From Bacteroidia bacterium (GTDB lineage Bacteria; Bacteroidota; Bacteroidia; J057; JANWXU01), in contig JANWXU010000006.1 in assembly GCA_025057395.1 (NCBI GenBank), forward strand, positions 1 to 64,000: a stretch of 64,000 bases of DNA, read 5' to 3'. Shown here one piece after another: positions 32,801-40,400 of this stretch (positions within the stretch are counted from its first letter, which is position 1; every line of letters starts with the position of its first letter). The position numbers were made by a program, and so were the translations under genes. The notes below the pieces were generated by a model. That model made no database searches. It was not told where the DNA came from and saw only the letters and a list, made by a program, of their open reading frames with translations.

Positions 32801-33245
32801 ATGGGCCTCCATCAAGATTGCGAATAATTAGCCCTTCTATGAATATACTATCTACCCCTCCAGCAATTCGGATTCCGTAATTAGTAGTAAAGTTACCATC
32901 AATAATGGGGGCGTTAGGACCCGGACCTCTGTCTCCTGGAGTATTCGATTGGCCCCCAGGGTCTCCTATAATTCTCAGCTTAGATACCGTAATAACATTT
33001 CCCGCAGGATAAACACCAGGAGCTACATAAATTGTCTTCATTTGAGTATGCCCACTTGCATTAGCAGCAGCAAGAGCTTGCGCTAGAGTTAGGAAAGGAC
33101 TTTGCTGGGTACCATTTCTTGGTCCAGGAATATTAGGGTTAGCATCTACCCACCAATTAGGAGGTCCTTGGGCTAATACAACATTCATTACCCAACATTG
33201 AAAAATATAAATCAACAAAGAGATAACGCTATAAATTTTGCTCAT
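20862..33245 (-). CDS. Giant (4127 aa) T9SS surface protein: beta-helix N-terminus, about 32 Ig-like repeats, SprB-like and FN3-like modules, type A sorting domain
   Basis: Signal peptide; parallel beta-helix features (MSGNWWGDANP, many N/I/F repeats); about 32 RCGxGxVTFTV...LYxxxxGG...TTTYYV...GCxSxR units; C-terminal VDFILYPNPSAGLVYIRFQG...LAKGIYLLSLESEEDAIRAKVIIE. Confidence 0.92.
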   Translation of the reverse strand: MSKIYSVISLLIYIFQCWVMNVVLAQGPPNWWVDANPNIPGPRNGTQQSPFLTLAQALAAANASGHTQMKTIYVAPGVYPAGNVITVSKLRIIGDPGGQSNTPGDRGPGPNAPIIDGNFTTNYGIRIAGGVDSIFIEGLIIRNLDGGPSANNGRSPENGVGILVTNEEAAFGGFSPNPNDPNIGIFIRDNKIENCQFATIFFSSTRTAFQNVQIQNNILLVGNIVFGGGQEPGGLSTFNGISPFITNLERRYTYTAANSRNIYGIYATNFYKGDIKNNFIKGGEIGVSIRVYAPYANSIIKADSTYLRYNHIEDNESYNLRIVGDAIGGNLGQSRIRNTFVEYNTFINDNDVNYNNGGRGRLLALDNKSGSAKVEGHVIRHNQLYYYIKNGTTIAANRAIFIDDVEGVNYFEYNTYIARLVPASLIISTAQSACYDNCGSNCLNCNDCGLRGLHFMSFRYNNGDANGDWYVRYNTLDGQYNNSPGDFGAAFQFENITQNNFIRVLLFQNNFIRNFHSVVWVSSNVTPGNLSSIKVFNNHLTIGKVGAVLESGGQRPANGILDMSGNWWGDANPATIAVLADNFSRGLVCGANPINDANKFYVDYTPWLASGTDIDGNPNNGFQGDFSYLYVDRGSPQSPGANPCPYPAPFPAGCPYPNIGVYGRVHEGADLVNEGGTVFIYDRLLEPMPTVPNPGQASQPYNENFMNTIRKNVVFTSSVNGNPMIDNLRMDTDKIDQYLQLLRPFRINRLLDLQRGRIWLNNNDLRLTCNTPPPNALLTGGSDSSWVVTNSTGRLVRDCLGGGVAEYPTPPDDQCRGDASEFKFAVGTPTYYAPLTLQNLGVRDNFAIRVQDQVFEPPTIFGNPFKNVVKTTWFVTEERPNLTPPAPTTCTQTTNNVTLRVQWRPEREGSAFSRDFCRVRGFISGGSPTGWIDLPGSGGQAFPAQVSGLGPFQRSAPGLTMEFNEKAIAVFSDCPERPTAANVGRCDAGPLTITVQMGNPAGQIARLYTQEKGGVPIATDSSFPFELVTPSVSGVQEFWVAAAFEDTQFEPGCETPRIKVTASAIGNPGDPMPIEIIRCGPGPVTFTAQMGMPAGAVIRLYSQIGSQALETRATAPFVFTIPNITTHTTYYIAAINPQGNCASNFVPVKIIYRNLPTPPILQESVVTRCGSGSVTFTVIDNFTSKQLYRMYSSLNAPIAVASDSLFPFELTTSSLTTHTTYYIVSEDSFCRSNAIEVVARVFLQNLPNVTVQNVSRCGPGVVTFTVTGVTENEVLMYDAPQGGNLVSITSAPFEIRVSAIQSANYYFSQRNTQTTCESSRVLATVTLSSSLGQVSSVDVTRCGTGAVTFTVALGNPSGSQVRLYTEATGGQPIALDDTAPYTLITPLLTQTQTFYIENIEPANGCTSPRLPVRAFVSQAATINIGGSEVRRCGAGEVSFTIHNAQQGDVAYLYTQASGGSPLVVRNTSPYVLTADVSTTTTFFVELQNTATSCSSGRQPIVAKVHPIPVPPISQNIVRCGSGVVTLTVQVSGSGLGVRLWSAAEGGQMLDSRNEAPYLLSTGLSTSTTLFIESYDLSGNCSSGRVPVLVEVRELPHSVNALPIQRCGAGLVEISVTGVTTGGEVRLYSEPSGGLPLQSRTFSPYIFTLAISTSSTYYVALFDNNNCESSRTPVALTVLPPLALPQSNDISRCGPGSVTITALYTPEVSGVRLYTLLTGGVPIAQTSQNPALFTLENVQQSQLFYIESFQQGTGCTSQRVPVLVNILEAPSAVLGSSVRRCGSGVVTFSIIAPGSTEIQMFEDQASFSPIVVGSGSTAQLTTPVLNQTRTFYFAGFSIQTGCLGPKVPLEATILLSPTAPVVSAVGRCGAGGVSISPQMTPQSGNSVALYTSPEEEVPIIQSFTPPFVLNLAFVQTTTTFYLSSRASENNCQSIRVPVVVTIHTTPPGEVESNNVARCGRGVIAFTAQALAPQGTELRLYTQSAGDLPIQVIAGSEGVLQTPLLERTTTFYISQFSSLTGCEGPRRQVIAQVVAAPGIPFMSSASRCGPGVVTLTGSMGVPSGTEMRIYPNRTEEIPLAILTPPYEFRTGFLNTTTRYFISAYHANSKCESPRVEVEVKVFAIPGAPISSNRGVCGNSGTVNFTVRMGNPAGSEIRLYTIPSGGFPIASSSVAPYILASPQVSTTTVFYLESHDIVTGCSSHRIPVSAIVNPSQVLPGIPIAAGEIGRCGSGSVTITVQMGTPAGREILLYNAMVGGSIIAQSDQAPYHLVTPSLNQSTTYYLASRDINGCESVRVPVVINIHPIPSAPLVSSVSRCESGPVTFSIQMGEIEGTEVQLYSTSVGGVLLASASTPPFRLTTPSVLQTTSYYVQVVNSITGCSSARVVAIAIVNPPLPRPNALGASRCGEGSVTLSVHAVGGGTSGVLLYATGQGGNPLAKDDSWPYELVTPSISSTTTFFVQSYNVATGCSSARVAVPVQILAIPAQPLVNSVQRCGAGAVTFSVSAGQVPVREVRLYDENGNWISSTFRAPFELTTPIITRNQTFGISSVAANSGCESSRIFVQATVHEIPALPQVDPVFRCGPGNISFTVRGVATGQTVRIYNAPSGGEVIAQESNFPFVVPLYFNTTTTYYVSIQDQTTGCESERIEAKAEIRRLPSPPTAVANLSRCGAGKVHITANVVENVHGVRLYDRNGNFIAEASSSPFILETPSLETTATYSLRSVLQNCESNSTNIEVVIHSIPGLPRVNDIRRCGVGEVTFTAHMSFPLGTSIRLFAQPIGDNLLAEDESFPYELKVNVTSDQTFYLESYDAKTGCTSSRIAATANIERIPPQPILESTSFRRCGQGSITLTISNFQGNQVLLYSTSRGGQALAESLGNPAQLTIPSITTEGVIYYIAFRNRSSGCESERVAVNVSALSLPPPPVVNNSSRCGIGRISFTVIAVGTSEYVMRAYSLATGTTADAFDDAPPYELQTPLLTTNTTWYFEAEDKRTGCRSARTAAVAQIHAVPALAPVSRIVRCGAGSVTFTAFLSTGLGDAVRLYALPTGGETLWSDNIFPYELTTPFTLQTQTYYLEPFSSQTGCIGERIPAVVEIESVPMLPIAENANRCGVGSVTLTVYNESGSEVRLYSQEAGGVELTSGRGRIVFINTPVLNSTTTFYLASVSGICESPRVAVRVNVTEIPSLPIVSPVSRCGAGSVSLSISSSTNAERIEVYNTPSGGQLIGVIVGNRGVLSIPFVSSSTLYYVSSVNGNCRSSRQMVSVNILSLPSQVEVNNVSRCGSGAVTLTVSSQGAEEIRLYESSSGGFAQVVAPGSVNVQLVTGILNRTTTYYLSGFTANCESERRPVVISILPIPPLPRVESVSRCGAGLVSLTVQTLGGESIRVYNSLQGGDVVASSASGVVNFTFNLTTTTSFYVSSVEGSCESPRAIAVAQIGVLPATPFAENLNFCGGGLVRFTATMGTPIGNEILLYDSNNQLVDVATIPPYTLEGGRISTSATYYIRARNGNCLSEARAIRVVVNLVPSAPIVEPITVCSTGIVTLTASVAGMVDEVRYYDAQGQEVARSSNPPYAARVNVGGNTSFSVSSWKQGCESPRINLPIRVFTQLTPPQLRNITRCGAGVVTISAPSPEGNNNSFLLRLYDGQGNWVGETGSPFSIEIPFVNQTQNYFAAWVVNGCESMRAPVTVEIEPEVEPLAATAAPRCSPGVFTITINGNAKSYRLYSQPVGGEPLADSREPRLETPFLSTTTTYYVSGANGLCEGRRIPIALRVGSNLVLTTQVRAALCDGGGQVNVQVRGGSGSYLYRLGTIQQNHGNFSGLAPGSYFLNVIDIDNGCSSSEVIIVPEGWTMPLVTITSIEASRAQISWPVVAGTSRYRVRYRAIGQENYTHLEVTTTNLVLTNLSAATTYEVSVAPICFYGAANFGEAAIFTTAASNNNERSCIAGNLQVTVRSASEASVNFQGLSPGIVCYVLSYGLLNEPTERWQEVLIPHPQQGIQLTGLLPNGIYGVRVRANCTTCSIRQGTLGQWSSVVNFVQRVAREETSSGVDFILYPNPSAGLVYIRFQGNGPKSTKLKLWDMQGRLLLQKEVLIENVETLVDVSHLAKGIYLLSLESEEDAIRAKVIIE
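21930..30300 (-). repeat. Tandem array of about 32 divergent Ig-like domain repeats (about 87 aa / 262 bp each) within the giant CDS
   Basis: Manual count of RC[GDES]-initiated units with a second Cys at G-C-[EST]-S-x-R. Confidence 0.88.
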
Positions 33246-33297
33246 AACTAAACTAAAAATTTCTAAAACAGGAAACCTACATATAAAACTGGCAGGG

Positions 33298-33305
33298 CAA
33301 AAATA
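33298..33305 (-). promoter_or_regulatory. Possible -7 element (TATTTTTG on minus strand) for the giant gene
   Basis: Matches TAnnTTTG about 53 nt upstream of the start codon; -33 element not identified. Confidence 0.22.
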
Positions 33306-33544
33306 AACAAAAAAATAGCTTTATAAAGGCAGGCAATAAATTTATAGATAGATTAAGAAATAATTTTATTTAATTATATCCGAGATACTCGAATTTTTTT
33401 AGCGTATAGATAGAATTTTCTTTATAAAGAATACATGAATTTACTACGTAATAAAATTGAGTAAATAATCAGTTTTATAATAGAAGGGTATTTTTAATAC
33501 TTCAATAGAGTTGCACTTAAAATATACCCAAAGCTTATAGTAGT

Positions 33545-34767
33545 TTAATTTTTAGAATGTTTGATAAACTCTGCTTTTTGCAAAAAGTGAGAAGCTTTTT
33601 CATAGTCTCCTAGCTTTTCATATACCTTTGCCATATCCTCATAAATTAATCCTAGGAGTTGTTTTTGATTTTGCTCCTCTTTATCTAAGCAAATTGAAAC
33701 AGCCTTTTGGTAGTGCTCCAAGGCTTTACCATACTCCCCTTGGCTATTGTAAATAGAAGCTATATTTTGACATATTGCTGTTGCTGCTTCCAAAGCTCTT
33801 TCGTCTAATAAATCTAATAAATGGATAAAGCTTTTTGATAATAATACAAAGCCTGGGCGCAGTTACCTTTTTTAAGGTATATGGCTGCTATATTCCCATA
33901 GAATGACGCTACATACTCATCTTTTTCACCCCACAACTCTAAACAAATTGCTAAAACTCTCTGGTAGTAATCCAGAGCTTTATCATAATTGCCCTGGGCA
34001 AGATACAAAAATGCTATGTTCTGGTAAACTACTGCTACTTCCTCATTTTTTTCACCCCATAATTCTAAGTAAATAGCTAGGGCTTTATAATGATACTCTA
34101 TCGCTTCGTCGTATTTAGCATTATTATGGCACATAGTTGCCATGGTCCTATAAGCTAATGCTACTTGTTCACTTCTTTCCCCCCAAAACTCTATACTTAA
34201 AGCTAGAGCTTTACCGTAATACTCCAGCGCTATATCGTAATCCCCCTTCTTGTTATAAGCCGTTGCCATATCCTTATAAATCTCCGCCACTTGCTCCCTC
34301 TTTTCCGCAAATACCTCTAAATGAATTGCCAAAGCTTCGTGGTAGTACTCTAAACTCTTATCATAATTACTTTCATTAAGATACACACGGGCTATATTTT
34401 GATAGGCTGAAATTACTTTCTCACTTTTTTCACCCCACAACTCTAATATAATATATTCTCAAAACTTTCTAATAATACCTTAAAGCCTCCTCATACTTAC
34501 CGTTGATAAAATACATAGCTGCCACATGCATATACAGTAGCACTGCTTGCTCACTTTTTTTCCCCACAATTCTAAGCATATGGCTAGAACCTTCAGATAG
34601 TACTCTAAAGCCACATCGTAATTCCCGTTTTGGGTACAAGCCATTGCCATATCCTTATAAATATCTGCCACTTGCGCACTCTTTTCTCTATGCAGCTCTA
34701 TAGCAACTGCTAAAGCCTTCTGATAATGCTCTAAAGCTGTATTGTAATTAATTTGATTCGACTCCAC
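33545..34767 (-). pseudogene. TPR-repeat protein gene, disrupted by frameshifts and a nonsense codon
   Basis: TPR coding continues through three ORFs in different frames (34890-34480, 34440-33814, 33793-33545); apparent GTG start at 34767 (VESNQINYNTALEHYQKALAVAIELH) matches the start of the upstream TPR gene. Confidence 0.65.
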
Positions 34768-34786
34768 GATTCTATTTTTATAATGC

Positions 34787-36079
34787 TTAAAAAGTTCTAA
34801 AAACCACATACAAATTCCACGTCTCATCATACTCACCATTTTTATAGTGGGCAATTGCTTTATTTTTATAATCCCTTGCCGCTGTATCACCTTTCTTTAT
34901 TAATAAATATTTGTAACAATACTCTATAGCCTCCGTACATTTACCGATTTTATAATAAACGGTTGCTATAGCATCAAACAACGGTGCTACCTGCTCATTT
35001 TCCGCCCCATATATCTCCATGTAAATCTTCAAAGCCCTCATATAATACTCTAAAGCCTCAGCATAGCTAGGTTTATATTTATCAAAACAAACGGTGGCTA
35101 TTTTCTTACATAATTCTGCTACCTTCTCAATATTCTCGCCATACAAACGTGAATAAATCTTCAAAGCCTTCTTATAATACTCTAGAGCATCGATATAGCT
35201 ATATTTATCAAAATAACTTGTTGCTATTTCTTCATACACTTCTGCTACCTGCTCACTCTGCTCCCCATATAGCTCCAAATAAATTGCTAAAGCCTTCGCA
35301 TTATATTCTAAAGCCTTTAAATACTGCCGATCTATAAGATAACTAGTTGCTATCTTCCTATACACTTCTGCTACCTGCTCACTCCGCTCCCCATATAGCT
35401 CCACACAAATTGCCAACACCTTTTTACTATACTTTAAATTATTATACTTTAAAGCCCTAATATAATTTCTTCCACGCAAATAGTCCTCATATGTTTCGGC
35501 TGACCGCTCACTCCCGCCCCCATATATCTCCGAATAGACCCGTAAAACCGCCTCATTACTCTCCAAAGCTTCAGCAAAACTCCTGTAACAAGGCTCTATC
35601 TCTTTATACAATCCTGCTACCCACTCACTCTGCTCTCCATGTATCTCTAAGTAAATTTTCAAAGTTTTCTTGTAATACTCTGAAGCCTTGAAATACTGCC
35701 GATTTATAAGATAACTAGTTGCTATCTTCCTATACACTTCAGCTACCCGCCCGCTCTGCTCCCCATATAGTTCCACATAAATTGCCAAAGCCTTTTTATT
35801 ATACTCTAAAGCCTTGATATACTTGCTTTTACGAAAATAATCACTTGCTATATCCTCATATGCTTTGGCTACTTGCTCACTTCGCTCCCCATGTAGCTCC
35901 GAATAAATCTTCAAAGCCTTCTCATAATACTCCCAAGCTTTGGCGTAACTACTGTAATAAGACGCTATTTGCCTATACAACCCTGCCACTTGCTCACTTT
36001 TTTCTCCATGCAGCTCTATGGCAGCCTCTAAAGCTTCCTGATAATGCTCTAAAGCCGTATTTTTTTGATTCGAATGCAT
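34787..36079 (-). CDS. Tetratricopeptide repeat protein
   Basis: 430 aa; multiple ALEYYKKALxIYxELYGEQSEQVAEVYxxIATSY units. Confidence 0.8.
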   Translation of the reverse strand: MHSNQKNTALEHYQEALEAAIELHGEKSEQVAGLYRQIASYYSSYAKAWEYYEKALKIYSELHGERSEQVAKAYEDIASDYFRKSKYIKALEYNKKALAIYVELYGEQSGRVAEVYRKIATSYLINRQYFKASEYYKKTLKIYLEIHGEQSEWVAGLYKEIEPCYRSFAEALESNEAVLRVYSEIYGGGSERSAETYEDYLRGRNYIRALKYNNLKYSKKVLAICVELYGERSEQVAEVYRKIATSYLIDRQYLKALEYNAKALAIYLELYGEQSEQVAEVYEEIATSYFDKYSYIDALEYYKKALKIYSRLYGENIEKVAELCKKIATVCFDKYKPSYAEALEYYMRALKIYMEIYGAENEQVAPLFDAIATVYYKIGKCTEAIEYCYKYLLIKKGDTAARDYKNKAIAHYKNGEYDETWNLYVVFRTF

Positions 36080-36120
36080 AATTGATATATCATAAAAGAC
36101 ACCCCAACCACCCTTAGGTA

Positions 36121-36245
36121 CAAACTCTATTAAATTGCCAATGCCCTGTTATAATGCTCTAAAGCCTCGGCACACCGCCCCGCTCCATAACACCAATTGC
36201 CATCTGCTCACACAATTTTGACAGTGCAGTACTATTTTCACCAAA
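36121..36245 (-). pseudogene. Remnant of a further TPR unit
   Basis: Frame 1 FGENSTALSKLCEQMAIGVMERG, then shifted frame AEALEHYNRALAI-stop. Confidence 0.45.
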
Positions 36246-36789
36246 ATATATTTAAAAATCTACTAATTTCTTTTGATAATTTTTCAAGGAAAGCATAAGT
36301 ATTACTTATTCAAAATTCCAAATCAGAGTAGTTTAATACATAAGTAAATAGACAAAATTTTTGTTTTTTATTAAAGCAATTATAAATTAAAAAAATTAAA
36401 GTTATTATTAATTTTGGAAATATTAATTCTTCTAGTAATTTAATTATAATTTTTACGAATATAACTAAATACTACATACTTTAGAAAATAAATTTTAGTC
36501 AAGTAACGGTAAAATTACTAGACTTAAAAGAAAAAAATTTTAATGAAATGCAAGTTTTAAAGTTAGAAGTAAATAATTTTATATCTACTACTTTTTAGTT
36601 AATTCTTAACTATACTGGGAATAAAACTCAGAAGTAGGCTTATGCATTAACTATAACTTAATGCTTTACAAATTTTTTATAGAAAGTATTAATAGTTGTT
36701 TATTATTTATAAGCTTAAACAGCTCAGAAAGCAGAAAAAACAAATATTTCCTGTAAATTTGCAGCTAACAAATCTTAAGCACTAATCAA

Positions 36790-37350
36790 ATGAATTGGAA
36801 AAAATATTTAGAAGATGCTAATACTGAGTACTATAGAAGTGATGAAATTAATAAGCCGCAGCTACTAGAAAATATCAAAAAAATTCATCTTTCACTACTA
36901 CGAAACCCAGAAGAGCTAGGGGAATTTATCGAATTTACAATGCAAAATATAGGATCTATTTACTTACCCTATCTATTTTGGATAGAGGTGGCTAAGCTTT
37001 TAGACAAACGCCATAATCCTGAATTAATCTACCAAATGATAGAAGCTTTTTGCAACTCCGATTTCGAAGAGGGGGAGCGCAATAAAATGAAGCCCCTTCT
37101 CATTATTTACTTTGCGATGGAAAACGAATTTCATATCGATCGTATTAAATCCTTTATTATCCAAAAATCACACAAAACAGTACAAGATTATTTTAGTCTT
37201 ATCTTTAAATTCGTCCACCATAACAAACGTGCAGTAGAAGTTTTAATTAAAAAGATGCAAATGCTAAAAAAATATTACCCTTCGTTCGAACTTTTAGAGC
37301 TTCCTGTGCAAGAATTAGAAGAAAAATTAGGCAAACCAAAAACAAGCTAG
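36790..37350 (+). CDS. Hypothetical protein (186 aa, alpha-helical)
   Basis: Well-formed ORF, no family recognised. Confidence 0.7.
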   Translation: MNWKKYLEDANTEYYRSDEINKPQLLENIKKIHLSLLRNPEELGEFIEFTMQNIGSIYLPYLFWIEVAKLLDKRHNPELIYQMIEAFCNSDFEEGERNKMKPLLIIYFAMENEFHIDRIKSFIIQKSHKTVQDYFSLIFKFVHHNKRAVEVLIKKMQMLKKYYPSFELLELPVQELEEKLGKPKTS

Positions 37351-37410
37351 AGCGTAATTAATTTTTACTTGATTAACCATAGCAGCTAAGTACCATAATA
37401 AAACTAAAAG

Positions 37411-37443
37411 GCTCCACCAGTTACCAGAGTTTACTAGTGGAGC
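37411..37443. terminator. Hairpin between convergent genes
   Basis: 11-bp stem GCTCCACCAGT / ACTAGTGGAGC with one mismatch. Confidence 0.55.
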
Positions 37444-37478
37444 TATATGTAAAGTGTAAAAAAACTAAAACTAGTTTT

Positions 37479-40400
37479 TTATTCAATCTTAATTATTCGC
37501 GCCCAACGAACTTTATCGCCACTCTGCACAATCAAATAATAAACACTAGATGGCCAAGAAGAAAAGTCTATTTCTATAAAGTCTTCTGAAGAAAAAATCC
37601 AGCTTCCAATTTCTCTACCCTCTGAGCTAAATATTCGGGCGTTTATTATTTCACCCCCATTTTGGCAACTCAAAAAAGCCCTCTGCTTTATAGGGTTAGG
37701 AAATAAAGAAACTCTAAGGGTGGAATCCTCTAAAAAGGAAGAGATTTTCGAAAAATCCCATGCCGGAATAGTCAAAATAGTGGAGTAACTTGATAAAATA
37801 CCTGAGCTTTGGCAAAAAGAACAATTTGCCCTAATTCGAACAATATATTCTCTATCAGCACGAAGATTACGTAATTCATAAGAATTAGTAGGCGTCCATT
37901 CCTCTTTCCAGAGAAGAGGAGTAGTATTTTCAGCATAATTCACACCATAGCAAACCGCCCCTGCTACACTATTCCAACGCAGCTGAGCACTATTTATTTG
38001 CCTATCCACAATATAAAATCCTCTAGGAATGTTGCAATTAGTAGAAGGCTCCCCTTGGGTACGCTGCCGCAAGGAGGTACTCCAGTGCGTTACTCCCTGA
38101 TTACACTTAGCGCCTATTCTTACTTCATATTCGGTATTTGGCTGTAAATTAGTCAAAAGGTAGCTACTTTGACTAATTCCTTCTACTGTATTCCAACTAC
38201 TTTGACCTACTATTCGATATTGTAATACCAATTGCGAAGTACCACTCAAATTTTGCCAAGTTGCAATTAGAGTATGAGCACTATTAGCTCTTAATTCTGT
38301 AAATACCACTCCTACAGGTTCTTCAATAGCTATTGGACTTAGCCAATCACTTTCACAACCTAAGTCCTTGAGTTTAACTTTTGCTTTATACACACCTGCC
38401 GGAACATCAAAAAGTGGATTACTTTGCCAAGCATTACCATCGAGCGTATATTCAAATTCAGGAGAAGAAACGCTACCTAAAAATTTAGCTTCTAAAAGAA
38501 TACTTCCATTAGCAGCACCAGTACAGCTAACATTTCTTTGATTAATAACTCTAACCTCAGGCTTAATAGGATTAGACTGTACAGCTACTTCTACCCTTAA
38601 AGTAGCTTGGCAACCTTGCGCATCTGAAACAATTACATCATAACTGCCGGCTCTTAAATCTTCTCTTTTTGCAGTTCTTTTTCCATCCTGCCAAATAAAC
38701 GTATACGGAGGGGTTCCACCTATTGCACTTAATTCTATCATTCCATTGCTAGCCTGAGCACATACTGTATTGGATTTCTGAAGTAGAATAGGTCGAAGAG
38801 CTGTAGCCTGGGGTAAAGTATATACCCAATTCTGAGAACACCCATTTCTATCTATTACCCTAAGAGAATAAACTCCCCCTCTAAGCCCTTGCCTTCCTAT
38901 GCAATCTCCTACTTGGGTAATTCCAGTAAAGCCATCCGACCAAATATAATTATAAGGTAAGGTTCCCCCTTGGATATTCAAACATATCTGCCCTAAAGTA
39001 TCACAACGTGGAAAAAGTATTTGAGCTGAGGCCTGTTGCAAAGGCGGAACTTCAGAAACTACAAAATGATAAGTAGCTTTACAGTTATTATCATCTACTA
39101 CTTCAATAGTATATCGCCCAGGGGCTAAGTTTCTACGGCTTAAACTCAGCAGACTCGTATCTTGCCAGCGAAAATTATAGGGAGCTCTTCCCCCCTCTAG
39201 GCTTACTACTAATATCCCGTCTTTTCTTCCAGAGCAGGTAACTGGTTCTAAAGTAATTAGTTTGGCAAGGGGCGGAGTAGGCTCTTGCAAAGTAGTTTGA
39301 TAATAAACTTGAGCACCTTGGCTATCAGTTACGCGTAAAAAATAGGTGCCGGCGCTTAAGCCTGTAATAATAGGTCCTTGCCCTTGAAAACCATTAGTAC
39401 CTGACCACTCGTACCGGTAGGGGGGCTGCCCATTAATAGCACGTGCGCTAATAGCTCCATCCTTATCCCCGACACAGAGCAATGGTTTGAGAGTAATAAG
39501 CTCTACACTTAAACTAGGAGTAAAGGGAATTTCAAAAGTTCGCGTTTGGGTACATCCAATGAAATTAGTCACTGTTACAGTATATCTACCTGGTAATACA
39601 CCACTTAAAGTACTTTCTTCTCCTACAATTTGATTTTGGCTATCGCGCCATATAATAGTAACAGGCTCATAAGGAGTAGCAATAAAAAGCTCAATCTTAC
39701 CGTCACGTCCCCATCGAAAACTAGCCGGGGTAATAGTGGGCACCACCATAGGCGCAGCCACAACACTAGGAGAATATGTACTCACTGCTGAAGTACAATT
39801 TTCCCTAATGGCTACTACCGAGTATATACTTGCGGGAGCTACCGAAGGAACACGCGCAAAACGGCTAGTTGCCACAAAGCCCTGAGGCCCTTGCCATAGA
39901 TATTGTACATTACCCAGATTAGAAGCTGAAAGAATTAAAGAACTATTTTCACAAATAGGATCATTAGCAAAAATTTGAGGAGCAGGCGGCGAAGGAATAA
40001 CATTTACTAGCAAACTAGCTTGAATTCTAGGACAATTACCGCAATTAGTCCAACGTGCAACCCGAGGAATAGCCTCTATAGTATACACGGTTGTTTGTGC
40101 TGGCTTCGCTTTTATGGCAGTACCTAAAGAACTACTTAAACCCAAAGCAGGAGACCATCGATATTCCATAAAAGGGGAAGGATTAGGTAATACAATACTA
40201 GCACTATCCCCCACAGAACATACGGTAGGAGGGGGTGGCAAAGGAATAGAAGAAAAAGTAGACTTCAAAAAAGCAATATACTGACCATTTTCAGCACTAT
40301 TTGCCATCCCTGGTGAAGGAGTTGCCATTTGCCAATTTGCAGCAACAAAAGCATCGTTATCAAGACGATTAGTAAATTGTAGAGAAGAACCCTCGAGCAT

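Noticed and set aside
36246-36789. AT-rich intergenic region considered for an ncRNA or tRNA
   Set aside because: No cloverleaf or stable structured element could be recognised by eye.
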